A DNA stretch of 64,000 nt from contig CAJQUN010001078.1 in NCBI GenBank assembly GCA_907163345.1, positions 1 to 64,000 of the forward strand, given 5' to 3'. Position numbers and translations under genes: made by a program. The notes beneath the pieces were generated by a model. It was not told where the DNA came from. It searched no databases and saw only the letters and a program-made list of their open reading frames with translations. Below, piece after piece: positions 7,136 through 18,398 of the stretch. How positions within the stretch are numbered: position 1 is the first letter of the stretch; each line of letters begins with the position of its first letter. The stretch comes from Haberlea rhodopensis. Its lineage: Eukaryota > Streptophyta > Magnoliopsida > Lamiales > Gesneriaceae.

Positions 7136-9266
7136 TGTGACATCCCCGAAATGGTTAATTGCTAATTGGTGCATTAATTGTGATTACATGATTAATTATG
7201 TGGTAATTGATTATGTGTTGGGATTTATTTATCTTATGTGGAAATGCATGGTCATGTGGATATGGTGACCCGGGATTGCATTTTAGGGTGCATGTGGTGC
7301 ATGTTGGGTAAATATTATTGGAAGCATGATTTATTTGCCTTGGTGAGCAATTTATTAGAAATCATGTGTTAATTGATATTTGGTGCATTTTGAGTAAATG
7401 CTTTGAAAAAATATCATGTTGGGGTGTTTTATACACCATGAAATTCTTTGGCATGCATTTTAAATTAAAAAAAACTCACTTTTATCATCCAACCCACTCT
7501 TCCATCCAACACTTTTAACTTTACCAAAATCAACACCCAAACCCTTACTTTCCCTTCCCATTTTCGAGCACCAACTTTGGAGTGAAGAGAAGTCCTTGCA
7601 AAATCTTATATTGTGGAGTTTGTTGGGTGATTTGAGATCCCCAAGAGGTATGGGTACCTCATGGTTTATTTTGTAAGGTTTTATTTGAGTTTGGTTTGGT
7701 TTTGAAGGGTTTAAAATGGGTTTGTGTTGGGTGTTATGGTTTTGGTAATATTTTGGTTGGATGTGGTCTATTTGAGTTTGTTATGTTGTTTATTGTTGGG
7801 TTTGAGTAGTTGGGTATGGTTGTTGTTGAGTTATGTGGGTTTGTATGGATTTGGGAAGGAGAAGGGTGAATAGTGCCCGAATCTCGATTTCCCGCAGCTC
7901 GGCGATCGATCGGCGTCCGCTCGCGATCGATCGCGAGCAACAGGGCTGAGGCAGTAAGCCTCAGCGATCGATCGCGAGCTGAGCGCGATCGATCGGCGAG
8001 GCCGCGATCGATCGGCGCTAGCTCCGCGATCGATCGCGGATTGATGAAAAATGTTGGGCGAGGCAGTGTGTTCTCGCGATCGATCGGGGCTTGATGGCGA
8101 TCGATCGCGAGACACCAAAATTAATGTTTTTGGGTGTTTTTGTGGGATTTTTGGTATTGGACTATTATTGGGTTCTAATATTGGTATTTGTGAATATGTA
8201 GAACCAACCCAGGTGGCAACGCAGCCAAGGAATTGAGGTCCAACCACATTCCACATTTTGGAAAGGTACGTAGTGGACGTACGGGCACCCAACGGTAACA
8301 TGTATTTTATATACTCATTGTTTATGCATTGTGGATGCGAGTATATATGTGGTATTGCATAGTGGATGCATATACATGTAGATTTATGCCATATGAGGTA
8401 TTGCATAGTGGATGCATATACATGGTAAATTATGCATATTGATGTTAGATGCATATTATGATTATTGGATGCACATCCCATGAGTCGTGGTCATCCTTTG
8501 ATGATTTTAATGCTTGCCGCTTTTTGTATTGGTTCCGCTAAATGTGAAGCGAGGGGTGGGAGCGCCGCATGTCACATTTGAGCGTGGTTGTCATATGGGG
8601 CGAGGAAAGGGTATTTGCCGCTCTCTGTGAAGCGAGGGGTGGGAGCGCCGCATGTCCATTGTAGCGAGGTTATCCTATGCCGCCCATATGAATATAAGCG
8701 AGGGGCATTAAAATACACTGTGATTGACAGACTAGGGAATGGTGACCAATATGTGGTACAGTTGAGATGGTATATGATATCATGACATGTTTTGGCCATT
8801 AAAAATAATCTATTGATTATACTCATGAGTTCTGGTACAGGGACAACCAAACGGGAAGCGTTTGAAATGCACGGGAAACAGGAAGTGTTTCATATTGATT
8901 ATGCATTTACGCTTTAGCTTCATATTGTGTTGAATATGAATGATTATTATTGCTCATGTTTGGGGGTTGTCCTTGTAGGTACCTTTTTGGCATGATAGAT
9001 GGGCTTGGACGGGTTGAGACAGTGAGCTTCACGAGCATCTTTGGTAGATGAAAGGACAGGATTCTTTTGTATAGTGCCTACTCTAGGAGTAGCGTAAAAC
9101 TATAGTGGACACATTCATTTGTTGGAATGTAATTAATCCTTTTGGTAATCCTTTATTTTGGCATGTAAATGCTTAAGCTCATAGACTCAACTTGTTTACT
9201 CTACTCTGATCATTTATTTAGCTCTATTATGCCTTTATTCCGCACTTAAGGATTAGGGTCCTTACA
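7136..9266 (+). repeat. Element A 3' LTR
   Basis: A 2131-bp copy of 218-2346 with the same internal order: donor-like GTATGG, palindrome cluster 7902-8109, GTACGT repeat 8266-8282, GCG...CCGC block, GGACAACC stem. It ends CCTTACA at 9266, followed by the AACAG duplication. It has the intact palindrome GCGATCGATCGC where the 5' LTR has a mutated copy (CGATCCATCG). Confidence 0.96.
7902..8109. repeat. GCGATCGATCGC palindrome cluster, A 3' LTR
   Basis: Same array as 982-1190, eight copies, with the one mutated 5' copy intact here. Confidence 0.95.
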
Positions 9267-9563
9267 AACAGGATGGCAAGAAGGGCAATTGGTCGGCCAA
9301 TCGAGGATCTTCACAAGGGGATAGGCCGGGAGAGCCGAGGTGCAACAATTGTGGAGGGCCACATTCTTCAAACAAGTGTCCTGCCTGTTATATCTGTGGC
9401 AAGATGGGCCACATCGCTCGGTATTGCCCCATCCGGGGAGGACAGTCAGAGTATCAGGGCAACAGGCCGAGGTTTGAGGATAGGACAGTGCAGCAGAGGC
9501 AGCAATTTGGGCCTCGACCATCGGGAGGTCAGACAGTAGGACCGCCCCAGGGGCAAGTGTATG
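9267..9563 (+). pseudogene. gag: Element B gag, fragment 2 (zinc knuckles)
   Basis: It resumes B gag after element A. In the frame starting at 9341 it reads CNNCGGPHSSNKC and then CYICGKMGHIARYC, the two nucleocapsid zinc knuckles that bind genomic RNA. It breaks off at 9563, where LTR E is inserted, and continues at 12190. Confidence 0.92.
9559..9563. repeat. Target-site duplication of LTR E (GTATG), left copy
   Basis: GTATG at 9559-9563 is repeated at 12185-12189, flanking the solo LTR. Confidence 0.93.
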
Positions 9564-10243
9564 TGTGATGCCCCGAAATTAATTAATTGCAAATAAGGCA
9601 TTAATTATGTTTATATGATGAATCATGTGTTAATGAATTTATATGTTGGGTATTAAGATATTAACAGATTTAATTGTGTTAATTATTAAATATGAGGAGG
9701 ATGTGATTTTAGATGAAGTTTGGAGCATTTTTGTAAAATGCTTTTAAAATACTATGTTGGAACATTTTATACATCATGTTAAGTTTGGGGTACAATTTTT
9801 AATTATGTTGAGGCAACCCCTTTTTAAATCCTATACCCATCACTTTAACCCATCTATACCTTTCACTTTATTAAAAATCCCCAAATCACTTCCCAAACCC
9901 CAAACCCTCCCATTTTCGAGTTCCACCAAAAGAGGAGAAGAAAAGTCCCACAAAAACTTTGTTTGTGTGATCTTTGCTAGGATTTGGAGCCTACAAGAGG
10001 TATGGAACCATTCCTATAAGTTTTATGATGTTTGGTGTTGAAATGGGTTAAGTTTTTGATGTTTTATGTGGGTTTGTTTGGGTATGTGTTGTTTATGGTT
10101 GGGGAATGATTTTTGAAGTGTTTTAAGTGGGTTTTAGTGGGTTATGATGTTATTGTTATTGTTGGAAAGTTTGGTGTTGAAAGGTATGAAGATGAACTTT
10201 CAAAATACACATGGAAATGGAGAAATCGCGGCCACTGTAAGTG

Positions 10244-10453
10244 GCGATCGATCGCTACAAAAGCAGCGATCGATCGCCGAGAAGCAGTACGCGAGGAAGA
10301 GCTTAGGCAATCGATCGCCTCAAATGGCGCAATCGATCGCCAACGTCCAGTAGCCTTTCACGTATCAGGCGATAGATCGCCTAAAATTAAGCGATCGATC
10401 GCCGCACGGCAGAAGAGTGAGGCGATCGATCGCCTCAAGTAGCATCGATCGCC
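10244..10453. repeat. CGATCGATCG palindrome cluster, LTR E
   Basis: About seven copies of GGCGATCGATCGCC-like palindromes with spacers unlike those in A, some decayed (CGATAGATCG, CAATCGATCG). It lies inside putative intron 1, as in the A family. Confidence 0.92.
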
Positions 10454-10669
10454 ACTGTGTATATTATGGAAAATGTTGATTTTTGTTGAATTTTTGGTAT
10501 TGGGCTATTGTTTAGTTTCTAATATCGATTTGTATGGTTGTGTAGAACCATCCCAGGTGCCAACAACATCGAGAAGATAGAGTTCTTCAATTTCTCCACT
10601 TTTGGAATTAAGGTACGTAAGAAGCGTACGGGAATCGGACGGTAACACACTCCTAATTCTGACTATGCA

Positions 10670-11330
10670 TTAATTGCATAAGTATTTACGATGTTTATGA
10701 TGATGTTATGATAAATGAAGATGATATGATGTTTATAATGATGATTATGATAAGTAAATTTATGATGATGATGTTATGATAAATGAAGATGATATGATGT
10801 TTATAAAGATGATTATGATAAGTAAGTTATGATGATGATGATTATGATGATGAAGCTTATGATGATGATTTTGATAAGTAAGTTATGATGATGCAATACG
10901 ATGTTTATGATGTGGTAAGATGCAACAGGGTAAGATGCCCACATGATAAGAGACAATACTCCTATATTATGACTATGAATGCATAAGAATTTACGATGCC
11001 ACGATGATGTGTATAATGCATGAAGATGATAAGACGTTTAAGATGATGTTATGATAAGTAAGTTCACGATGAAGACGATTTGATAATGAATCAAAATGAT
11101 AAGATATTTACGATCATGTTATGATGAATAAAGATGATTTTATGATGAACAAAGATGACAAGATGCTTATGATGATGTTATGATAAATGATGATAATATG
11201 ATGTTACTATAACGATTATGATGAGACGATGACGGCTATAAGATGATAATGCTTATATGATAATGATGTTTACAAGATGATGATGTTTATAAGATGCTAT
11301 GATGTTTATGATAAATATGAAACTATGTTC
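10670..11330 (+). repeat. GATGAT-rich minisatellite, LTR E
   Basis: Irregular repeats of GATGATGTTTATGAT and TGATAAGTAA type. It includes, near 10914-10940, one copy of the GGTAAGATGC...GGTAAGATGCCC unit that is amplified in G and K. It lies between the GTACGT repeat and the AGCG repeats. Confidence 0.8.
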
Positions 11331-11389
11331 TTAAGAATGGTTGAATGTCCGGTGGTCATTATGGGCAAGCGAGGAAGGTCTTGCCGCTC

Positions 11390-11600
11390 ACATAAATGAG
11401 CGATGGGGTACATCCGCTATCAAGGTGTAGCGATGGGTATCATCCGCTGATGAGCGATGGGGTACATCCGCTATCAAGGTGTAGCGATGGGTATCATCCG
11501 CTGAGCGATGGGGTACATCCGCTATCAAGGCGTAGCGACGGGTATCATCCGCTGAATAAAGAGATACATCCGCTATCAAGGCGTAGCGATGGGTATCATA
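11390..11600 (+). repeat. AGCGATGGG...CATCCGCT minisatellite, LTR E
   Basis: About four units of roughly 50-54 bp. Each contains AGCGATGGG..CATCCGCT, whose ends AGCG and CGCT are complementary, so every half unit can form a small hairpin. A two-unit version lies in the F LTRs (28715-28815 and 43055-43150). Confidence 0.85.
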
Positions 11601-12184
11601 TGATGTGTTATGTCGAGCGAGGGGGCCAATTGTGCCGCTGTCATAATGGAACCCGGACAGTCCCATTTCTAATTAACATAGTTTGTTGTGAGCATATATG
11701 TGAAGTATGTTGTTTAATCATTTATGGCAATAACTAATGATTTTATGCATGACTATGAAACAGGGACAACCGAAGAGGGTTAATACGATTAACCAGGAAG
11801 TATATGTTATCAATTACTTTCATGTATTTATTTATATGCCATTTCCTTATGATTATTAAGTAACGATGTTTATGCTCATGATGGGTTGTTCCTGTAGGTA
11901 CACCTGTGGACTAATGGACTAAGGGCCGGGTTGAGGCAGTGAGCTTTGAGAAGCATGGAAGAAGTTAGGATGCAAGAACTTTTGGATAGTATCTACTCTA
12001 GGAGCAGAATAATCCTATCGCCTTAACATTCATTTTGTGAATGTAATTATTTAGCCTTTAAAATTTCATTCTCGGCCCATAATTTTACTAGCTCTAAGCT
12101 ACAACTGAAACCCTAGGACGTTATAAATGCATGTTTAGTCCCTACTAGGTGATTAAGACGATGTCAAGGTAGGAAGACCCTACA

Positions 12185-12810
12185 GTATGCACTGACCAGG
12201 GAGCAGGCCCAGGCAGCCCCAGAGGAGGTGATCGCCGGTACGTGTCATTTATTTACGTACCCTGCTTTTATTTTGATCGATACAGGTGCCTCCCACTCTT
12301 TTGTGTCTGTTGGTTTTGTGGAAAGACACCATATGCGCACGTCTTCTCTCGACACCCACTGGAAGAAATGTCGTTGCTGATCAGTTTATGGCAGACTGCC
12401 TCATTTATTTTGAGGGCAACGAGTTGAGGTCAGACTTGATTGTGTTGGGTATGTCGGACTTCGACTGCATCTTGGGCATTGATGTTCTGAACAGATATCA
12501 GGCAGTGGTAGATTGCCGGCAGAGGACAGTGAAGTTCAGACCTGAGTTGGGCAGTCAGTGGACCTTCTATGGCAACGGTTCTCGTGCGAAGATTCCGTTG
12601 GTGTCAGCGATCAAGATGACTCAGCTGTTGGAACGTGGACACACGGGTTATCTCACCTATGCCGTGGACACGTCTGGGAAGAATAAAGAACTAAGAGTTG
12701 AGGATGTGCCAGTGGTGGCAGAGTTCGTTGATGTATTCCCAGAAGAGATCCCAGAATTCCCACCGGCTAGGGAAGTTGAGTTTGGGATCGAGTTGCTGCC
12801 AGGGACATCC
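12185..12810 (+). pseudogene. pol: Element B gag end and protease fragment
   Basis: It continues B after LTR E. It covers the end of gag, then the protease with LIDTGASHSF near 12275-12310, and ILGIDVLNRYQAVVDC. Relative to A, about 20 bp are missing near 12350, which shifts the frame. The reading frame after it is open to 12810, where LTR D is inserted in the segment just before RT (..LLPGTS). Confidence 0.9.
12806..12810. repeat. Target-site duplication of LTR D (CATCC), left copy
   Basis: CATCC at 12806-12810 is repeated at 24460-24464. A has a single GGGACATCCGCT at this place in pol. Confidence 0.94.
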
Positions 12811-13140
12811 TGTGATGACCAGGGATTATAGGTGTTAACCCCGGAGTGTTAATAACCCGTAAAGTTGTTTTACGTGGCAATTGGAGTTTAATCGCAGTGT
12901 TGGGCCTGCCGGGCTCGTCTATTTGAGTAGTTGGGATCGTTGGATCCCGAGGTTGAGATCGTATTCTCATTTCGGTGAAAACCTGTGAGTTGGGTTTTTA
13001 GTGTGACTCGGAATCTCGGGTGCTTGGTGTGGGCACCGGTAGGGGGGTTTTTGAGTTAGAGAGAGAATTTTTGAAAACAGATGATTTTTAATGAATCATG
13101 ATGTATTTGTGGGGATATTAGTATTTCGGGGTATTTTTGC

Positions 13141-13148
13141 TATAAATA
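13141..13148 (+). promoter_or_regulatory. TATA box of LTR D
   Basis: TATAAATA is preceded by GGGGTATTTTTGC and followed by CCAGTTGAACC. The same context is in G (30583-30590 and 36173-36180) and M (59867-59874). RNA polymerase II transcription would start about 30 bases downstream. Confidence 0.75.
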
Positions 13149-13424
13149 CCAGTTGAACCCGAGATTTTAATTATCGGAACCATTTTCCTCACCTCCTCTC
13201 TCTCTTCCCGCCCCGCGCACCTCTCGATCCCATTTGACCCCCGCGCGTAAAAGTCGTTCGCCTGCCGCCGTTCGGCGCGTGCCACCCGCCGTTGGAATCG
13301 TCTCTTCCAGGCGCTCCTATCCATACCAACAATTCGAAGTTTCATCGAGAATCGCGTTCGGATTTGCCAGAAAAGCGTAGGGTTCGAAAACTGGAGTTCA
13401 TCCGATTTTTGGGGCTCGATTTTG

Positions 13425-13944
13425 GTATGTTTTGGTACGATTTTTCTGGTGTTTTTGGGGCGTTTGTGAGCTGTTTTTGAGTCGATGATTTCAGACTTTT
13501 GTGGTTCGAAATATTTGTTGCATTTGGTTCGAATTTCAGCTCTAATTTCGTGAGTTAGGGTTCGAAAAATTGGGGCTTTTGACAAGGAGTGATGATTCTT
13601 GTTAGTAATTGATTAATTCATGTTTAGATGCATTATGATGCTTGATTGTGTTCGAAATTGAGGAATTGGATTCGAATTTAGGGCTTTGAATTCGGATTTT
13701 GGGGGTTTTGGCATGTGGGGCGATTATTCGTGTTGTTGATTGATTAATTCATATTTTAGATGAATTATGGTGTTTAATTGGGTTCGATTTGTGTTGTGAA
13801 GGTTCGCAAATTTGTGGGGAATTCTTGAGCAATTTTCGATAATGGTTTATTGTCGTGTGTTGACAATATTTTTGAGGGTTATGGGTGTGCTTGAGCATGG
13901 GTTGCATGATCGTAATTAAATTGTGAATTAATTTATCGTGTTAG
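13425..13944 (+). other. GT-AG interval of LTR D missing from LTRs of element G
   Basis: This 520-bp interval starts GTATGT and ends GTGTTAG. In G the sequence upstream (..TTCGATTGG) is joined directly to CACATCATTCC, the equivalent of CACATCGTTCC at 13945 in D. M keeps the interval start, as GTAACC at 60177. The absence with exact GT and AG borders points to a spliced intron. Confidence 0.7.
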
Positions 13945-14431
13945 CACATCGTTCCTCGGAGCATGGAACTCGAGCAAGGTTTGGCTCGGACTTCGGAGAT
14001 TTAAGGTACGTGCGACGTACGAGCATTACTTTATGTGATAGCAAATTGTGAAATGCATAATGTGCTGTAATTGCATTAGATGGTTGTGGGTATGGCTATA
14101 TATATATATATGTGTCGATATGACTATGGAACGACCTAGTTTTGATATCGCTGCCACAAGTGTGCGTAATACTAGAGTAGTATGACCTTATAAGAGGTAT
14201 GGGGTACTGGGTTTTATGTGACTATTGTAAGACATGTGAGATGTCTAAGTATAAATGAGAATTTGTAAAATAAAGGGTAGGGCATTTGAGATGCCTGAGA
14301 ATGATCGTGGGATCATGTATTCGTTGAAAGACATGTGAGATGTCTAAGTGAAATAGAGAATTTGTAAAATAAATGCTAGGCATTTGAGCTATCTGTGATT
14401 GGTAGCAAAGTTGAAATCAGTATTAGATATC

Positions 14432-14436
14432 GAGAT
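14432..14436. repeat. Target-site duplication of element C (GAGAT), left copy
   Basis: GAGAT at 14432-14436 is repeated at 23478-23482. Confidence 0.94.
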
Positions 14437-16565
14437 TGTGACATCCCCGAAATGGTTAATTGCTATCTGGCTTTAATTGTGTTTACATGATTAATTATGT
14501 GGTAATTGATTATGTGTTGGGATTTATTTACCTTATGGAAATGCATGGTCATGTTGTAAGGGGTGACCCGGGATTGCATTTCAGGGTGCATGTGGTGCAT
14601 TGTTGGGTAAATATTATGGGAAGCATGATTTATTTGCCTTGGTTAGCAATTTATGAGAAATCATGTGTTAATTGATATTATGGTGCATTTTGAGTAAATA
14701 CTTTGAAAAATATCATGTTGGGTGTTTTATACACCATGGAATTGCCTTGGATTGCATTTTAATTTAAAACTCACCTCTTATACCCAACCCCACCCCACCC
14801 AACACTTTTAACTTTACCAAATCATTTTAACACCCAAACCCTTCCCCTCTTCCCATATTTTCGAGTTCCACCTTTGAGGTGAAGAGGAGACCTTGCAAAC
14901 TTTGATTTGTGGAAGATTGTTGGGTGATTTGAGATCCCCAAGAGGTATGGGTACCTCATGCTTTAATTTTGTAAGGTTTTATTTGAGTTTGGTTTGGTTT
15001 TGAAGGGTTTAAAATGGGTTTGTGTTGGGTGTTGTGATTTTGGTAGTGTTTTGGTTGGATGTTGTTTATATTGAGTTTATGTTGATGTTTATGGGTGGTT
15101 TTGAGTTGTTGGGTTTGATTTATGTTGGTATTGGTGGGTTTGTTGGTGTTTGGGAAGAAGATGGGTGAATAGTGCCCGAATCTCGATTTCCCGCAGCTCG
15201 GCGATCGATCGGCGTCCGCTCGCGATCGATCGCGAGCAACAGCGCTGAGGCAGTGCGCTTCAGCGATCAATCGCGAGATGCGCGCGATCGATCGGCGATG
15301 CCGTGATCGATCGGCGCTAGCTCCGCGATCGATCGCGGATTGTGCAATTTTGTTGGGCGAGGCAGTGTGATCTCGCGATCGATCGGGGCTTGATGGCGAT
15401 CGATCGCGAGATGTCAAAAATGGTGTTTTTGGGTGTTTTTGTGGGATTTTTGGTATTGGACTATTATTGGGTTCTAATATTGGTATTTGTGAATATGTAG
15501 AACCAACCCAGGTGGCAACGCAGCCGAGGAATTGAGGTCCAACCACATTCCACATTTTGGAAAGGTACGTAGTGGACGTACGGGCACCCAACGGTAACAT
15601 GTATTTTATATACTCATTGTTTATGCATTGTGGATGCGAGTATATATGTGGTATTGCATTGTGGATGCATATACATGTTGATTTATGCCATATGAGGTAT
15701 TGCATTGTGGATGCATATACATGGTAATTTATGCATATTGATGATAGATGCATATTATGATTATTGGATGCACATCCCATGAGTCGTGGTCATCCTTTGA
15801 TGATTTTAATGCTTGCCGCTTTTTGTATTGGTTCCGCTAAATGTGAAGCGAGGGGTGGGAGCGCCGCATGTCACATTTGAGCGTGGCTGTCATATGGGGC
15901 GAGGAAAGGGTATTTGCCGCTCTCTGTGAAGTGAGGGGTGGGAGCGCCGCATGTCCATTGTAGCGAGGTTATCCTATGCCGCCCATATGAATATAAGCGA
16001 GGGGCATTAAAATACACTGTGATGGACAGACTAGGGAATGGTGACCAATATGTGGTACAGTTGAGATGGTATATGATGTCATGACATGTTTGGCCATTAA
16101 AAATAATCTATTGATTATACTCATGAGTTATGGTACAGGGACAACCAAACGGGAAGCGTTTGAAATGCACGGGGAAACAGGAAGTGTTTCATTTTGATTA
16201 TGCATTTACGCTTTATCTTCATATTGTGTTGAATATGAATGATTATTATTGCTCATGTTTGGGGGTTGTCCTTGTAGGTACCTTTTTGGCATGATAGATG
16301 GGCTTGAACGGGTTGAGACAGCGAGCTTCACGAGCATCTTTGGTAGATGAAAGGACAGGATTCTTTTGTATAGTGCCTACTCTAGGAGTAGCGTAAAACT
16401 ATAGGGGACACATTCATTTGTTGGAATGTAATTAATCCTTTTGGTAGTCCTTTATTTTGGCATGTAAATGCTTAAGCTCATAGACTCAACTTGTTTACTC
16501 TACTCTGATCATTTATTTAGCTCTATTATGCCTTTATTCCGCACTTAAGGATTAGGGTCCTTACA
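14437..16565 (+). repeat. Element C 5' LTR
   Basis: 2129 bp, TGTGACATCC to CCTTACA. It has the same internal plan as the A LTR: intron-like interval 14945-15500, palindrome cluster 15201-15409, GTACGT repeat 15565-15581, GCG...CCGC block near 15850-15990, GGACAACC stem. It encodes no recognisable protein. A 274-codon minus-strand frame (14956-15780) overlaps the palindrome cluster and is judged fortuitous. Confidence 0.96.
15201..15409. repeat. GCGATCGATCGC palindrome cluster, C 5' LTR
   Basis: Eight copies. One has decayed to CGATCAATCG and one palindrome neighbour to GTGATCGATCGG, the kind of change expected at methylated CpG. Confidence 0.94.
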
Positions 16566-16569
16566 TTAG

Positions 16570-16581
16570 TGGTATCAGAGC
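16570..16581 (+). other. Primer-binding site of element C
   Basis: TGGTATCAGAGC, four bases after the LTR, complementary to initiator Met tRNA. The leader 16582-16774 ends in TGTTACAG|C before the gag ATG, as in A. Confidence 0.95.
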
Positions 16582-16774
16582 AGTGGTTAGAGAACCCGGG
16601 AACGAGAGAAGGGTAGCCTTAGCATGTTTGGCTAGGTGTTTACATTTGAAGCATGTTTATGCATGTGGTGCATATTGGTGTATATTTGGTTATACTAACA
16701 TGCTTATATCACTCATGTTATCTAACGACATGTTATATATTGCTTTGGATTGTTGTTAACATTTGTGTTACAGC

Positions 16775-18398
16775 ATGGCTGCTAATGAGGAAGTCGGAGA
16801 TGTTGGGAGTGTAAATGCGAGTATTGGACAGGCTAATCCTCTACCTCCACCGGCTGTAGGAATGGAACCAGTGGTCCAGTTATTGCTACCGGGTGAGATT
16901 AGCTTGACTCAGTTTCTATCTTATCATCCGCCCCGGTTTGAGGGGACAGAGTCCGGAGAAGAAGCTGAAGAGTGGCTGGAGAGACTTGAGCAGATCTTTG
17001 TATCGGCTCCGTGTGCTATTACTGCTTGGCTGAGGCTGGCGGAGTTCCAGTTGGCCAAGAAACCATTGATGTGGTGGAGGAGCACAGTGATGGAAATGAG
17101 AGCACTGGGTGCTGTGATTGACTGGACGCTCTTCAGGACCAGGTTCTTGAACCGATACTTCTCCGCAGCAGCAAGACAGACAAAAGAGGATGAATTTGCA
17201 AGTCTGAGGCAGGGAAACATGACAGTGGCAGACTATGCCACACAATACTCATCACTACTGAGGTATGTCCCCCATATTGCCTCTGATGGACGTGCCAAGA
17301 TGAGAAATTTCATGAAAGGACTGCGACCGGAGCTCTATGACCGGGTTATCATCAATAACCCAACTTCTTTTGATGATGCTCTCACAAGAGCGGAGCTTGC
17401 TGAGCTAGGAGTGGGAGCTTATGCCATGCCACCACCGGTACCGCAACAGAGGCAGACTAGTGACAGTTTGAGGCCTCGGGGTGAGCCATTTAAACCCCGT
17501 GGTGCCTCCTCATCTTCGAGGTATGGTGGAAAGAAATACTTTGGTCAGAAACAGGATGGCAAGAAAGGAAATTGGTCGGCCAATAGAGGATCTTCACAAG
17601 GGGATAGGCCGGGAGAGCCGAGGTGCAATAATTGTGAGGGCCACATTCTTCAAACAAGTGTCCTGCATGTTATGTTTGTGGCAAGATGGGCCACATTGCT
17701 CGGTATTGTCCCACCAGGGGAGGCCAGTCAGAGTATCAGGGCAGCAGGCCAAGGTTTGAGGACAGGACAGTGCAGCAGAGGCAGCAGTTTGGGCCTCGTC
17801 CGTCGGGAGGTCAGACAGTGGGACCACCCCAGGGACAGGTATATGCACTGACCAGAGAGCAGGCTCAGGCAGCCCCGGAGGAGGTGATTGCCGGTACGTG
17901 CCATTTATTTACGTACCCTGCTTTTGTTTTGATAGATACAGGTGCCTCCCATTCTTTTGTGTCTGTGGGATTCGTGGAGAGACACCATATGCGCACGTCT
18001 TCTTTACCACGCCTCTCCTTGTCTCGACACCCACTGGAAGAGACGTCGTTGCTGATCAGTTTTTGGCAGATAGCCTCATTTATTTTGAGGGCAACGAGTT
18101 GAGATCAGACTTGATTGTGCTGGGTATGTCAGACTTCGACTGCATCTTGGGTATAGATGTTCTGAACAGATATCAGGCAGTGGTAGATTGTCGGCAGAGG
18201 ACAGTGAAGTTCAGACCTGAGTTGGGCAGTCAGTGGACTTTCTTTGGCAACGGGTCTCGTGCGAAGATTCCGTTGATTTCAGCGATCAAGATGTCTCAGC
18301 TGTTGGAACGTGGGCACATGGGCTATCTTATTTATGCCGTGGACACGTCTGGAAAGAGTAAAGAACTGAGAGTTGAGGATGTACCAGTTGTGGCATAA
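16775..18398 (+). pseudogene. gag: Element C gag and protease, broken
   Basis: The gag frame is open from ATG 16775 (MAANEEVGDVG) through the gag domain to the first zinc knuckle. There a base is missing near 17634, so the rest of that frame (to 17851) is unrelated sequence. The correct frame resumes near 17686 with MGHIARYC, crosses the gag-protease border, and is lost again near 18007 where another base is missing in comparison with A. The third segment (DVVADQF..ILGIDVLNRY) ends at an in-frame TAA at 18396-18398, a GAA codon in A. Protease has LIDTGASHSF near 17930. The element could not make gag-pol from one frame. Confidence 0.92.

Larger units (their letters stand above)
218..9266 (+). 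mobile_element. Element A: complete Tekay-like Ty3/Gypsy retrotransposon in gag of B
   Basis: A complete element of about 9.05 kb. It has two LTRs (218-2346 and 7136-9266) that begin TGTGACATCC and end CCTTACA, a primer-binding site at 2351, gag from 2558, pol to 7123, a polypurine tract at 7122-7132 and 5-bp duplications AACAG. By eye the two LTRs differ at about a dozen sites in 2.13 kb, which suggests a recent insertion. It lies inside gag of element B. Gag is broken by frame changes, while the pol frame is open. Confidence 0.96.
9564..12184 (+). mobile_element. Solo LTR E (family E/F) in gag of B
   Basis: A single LTR of 2621 bp, from TGTGATGCCCCG to GACCCTACA, bounded by GTATG duplications with no second LTR or interior. 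It is a solo LTR left by recombination between the two LTRs of one insertion. It is a longer relative of the F LTRs. Contents in order: TATA-like TTTTATAC near 9767, donor-like site at 10000, palindrome cluster, acceptor-like TTGTGTAG at 10545, GTACGT repeat at 10613, GATGAT-rich minisatellite, AGCG...CCGCT repeats, CAGGGACAACC stem. No gene is seen in it. Confidence 0.94.

Noticed and set aside
14956..15780. Long minus-strand open frames (up to 274 codons) across the LTRs of A and C
   Set aside because: They follow the stop-poor palindrome cluster and AT-rich flanks, occur in each LTR copy with frame breaks between copies (for example a base difference in A), and have no domain.
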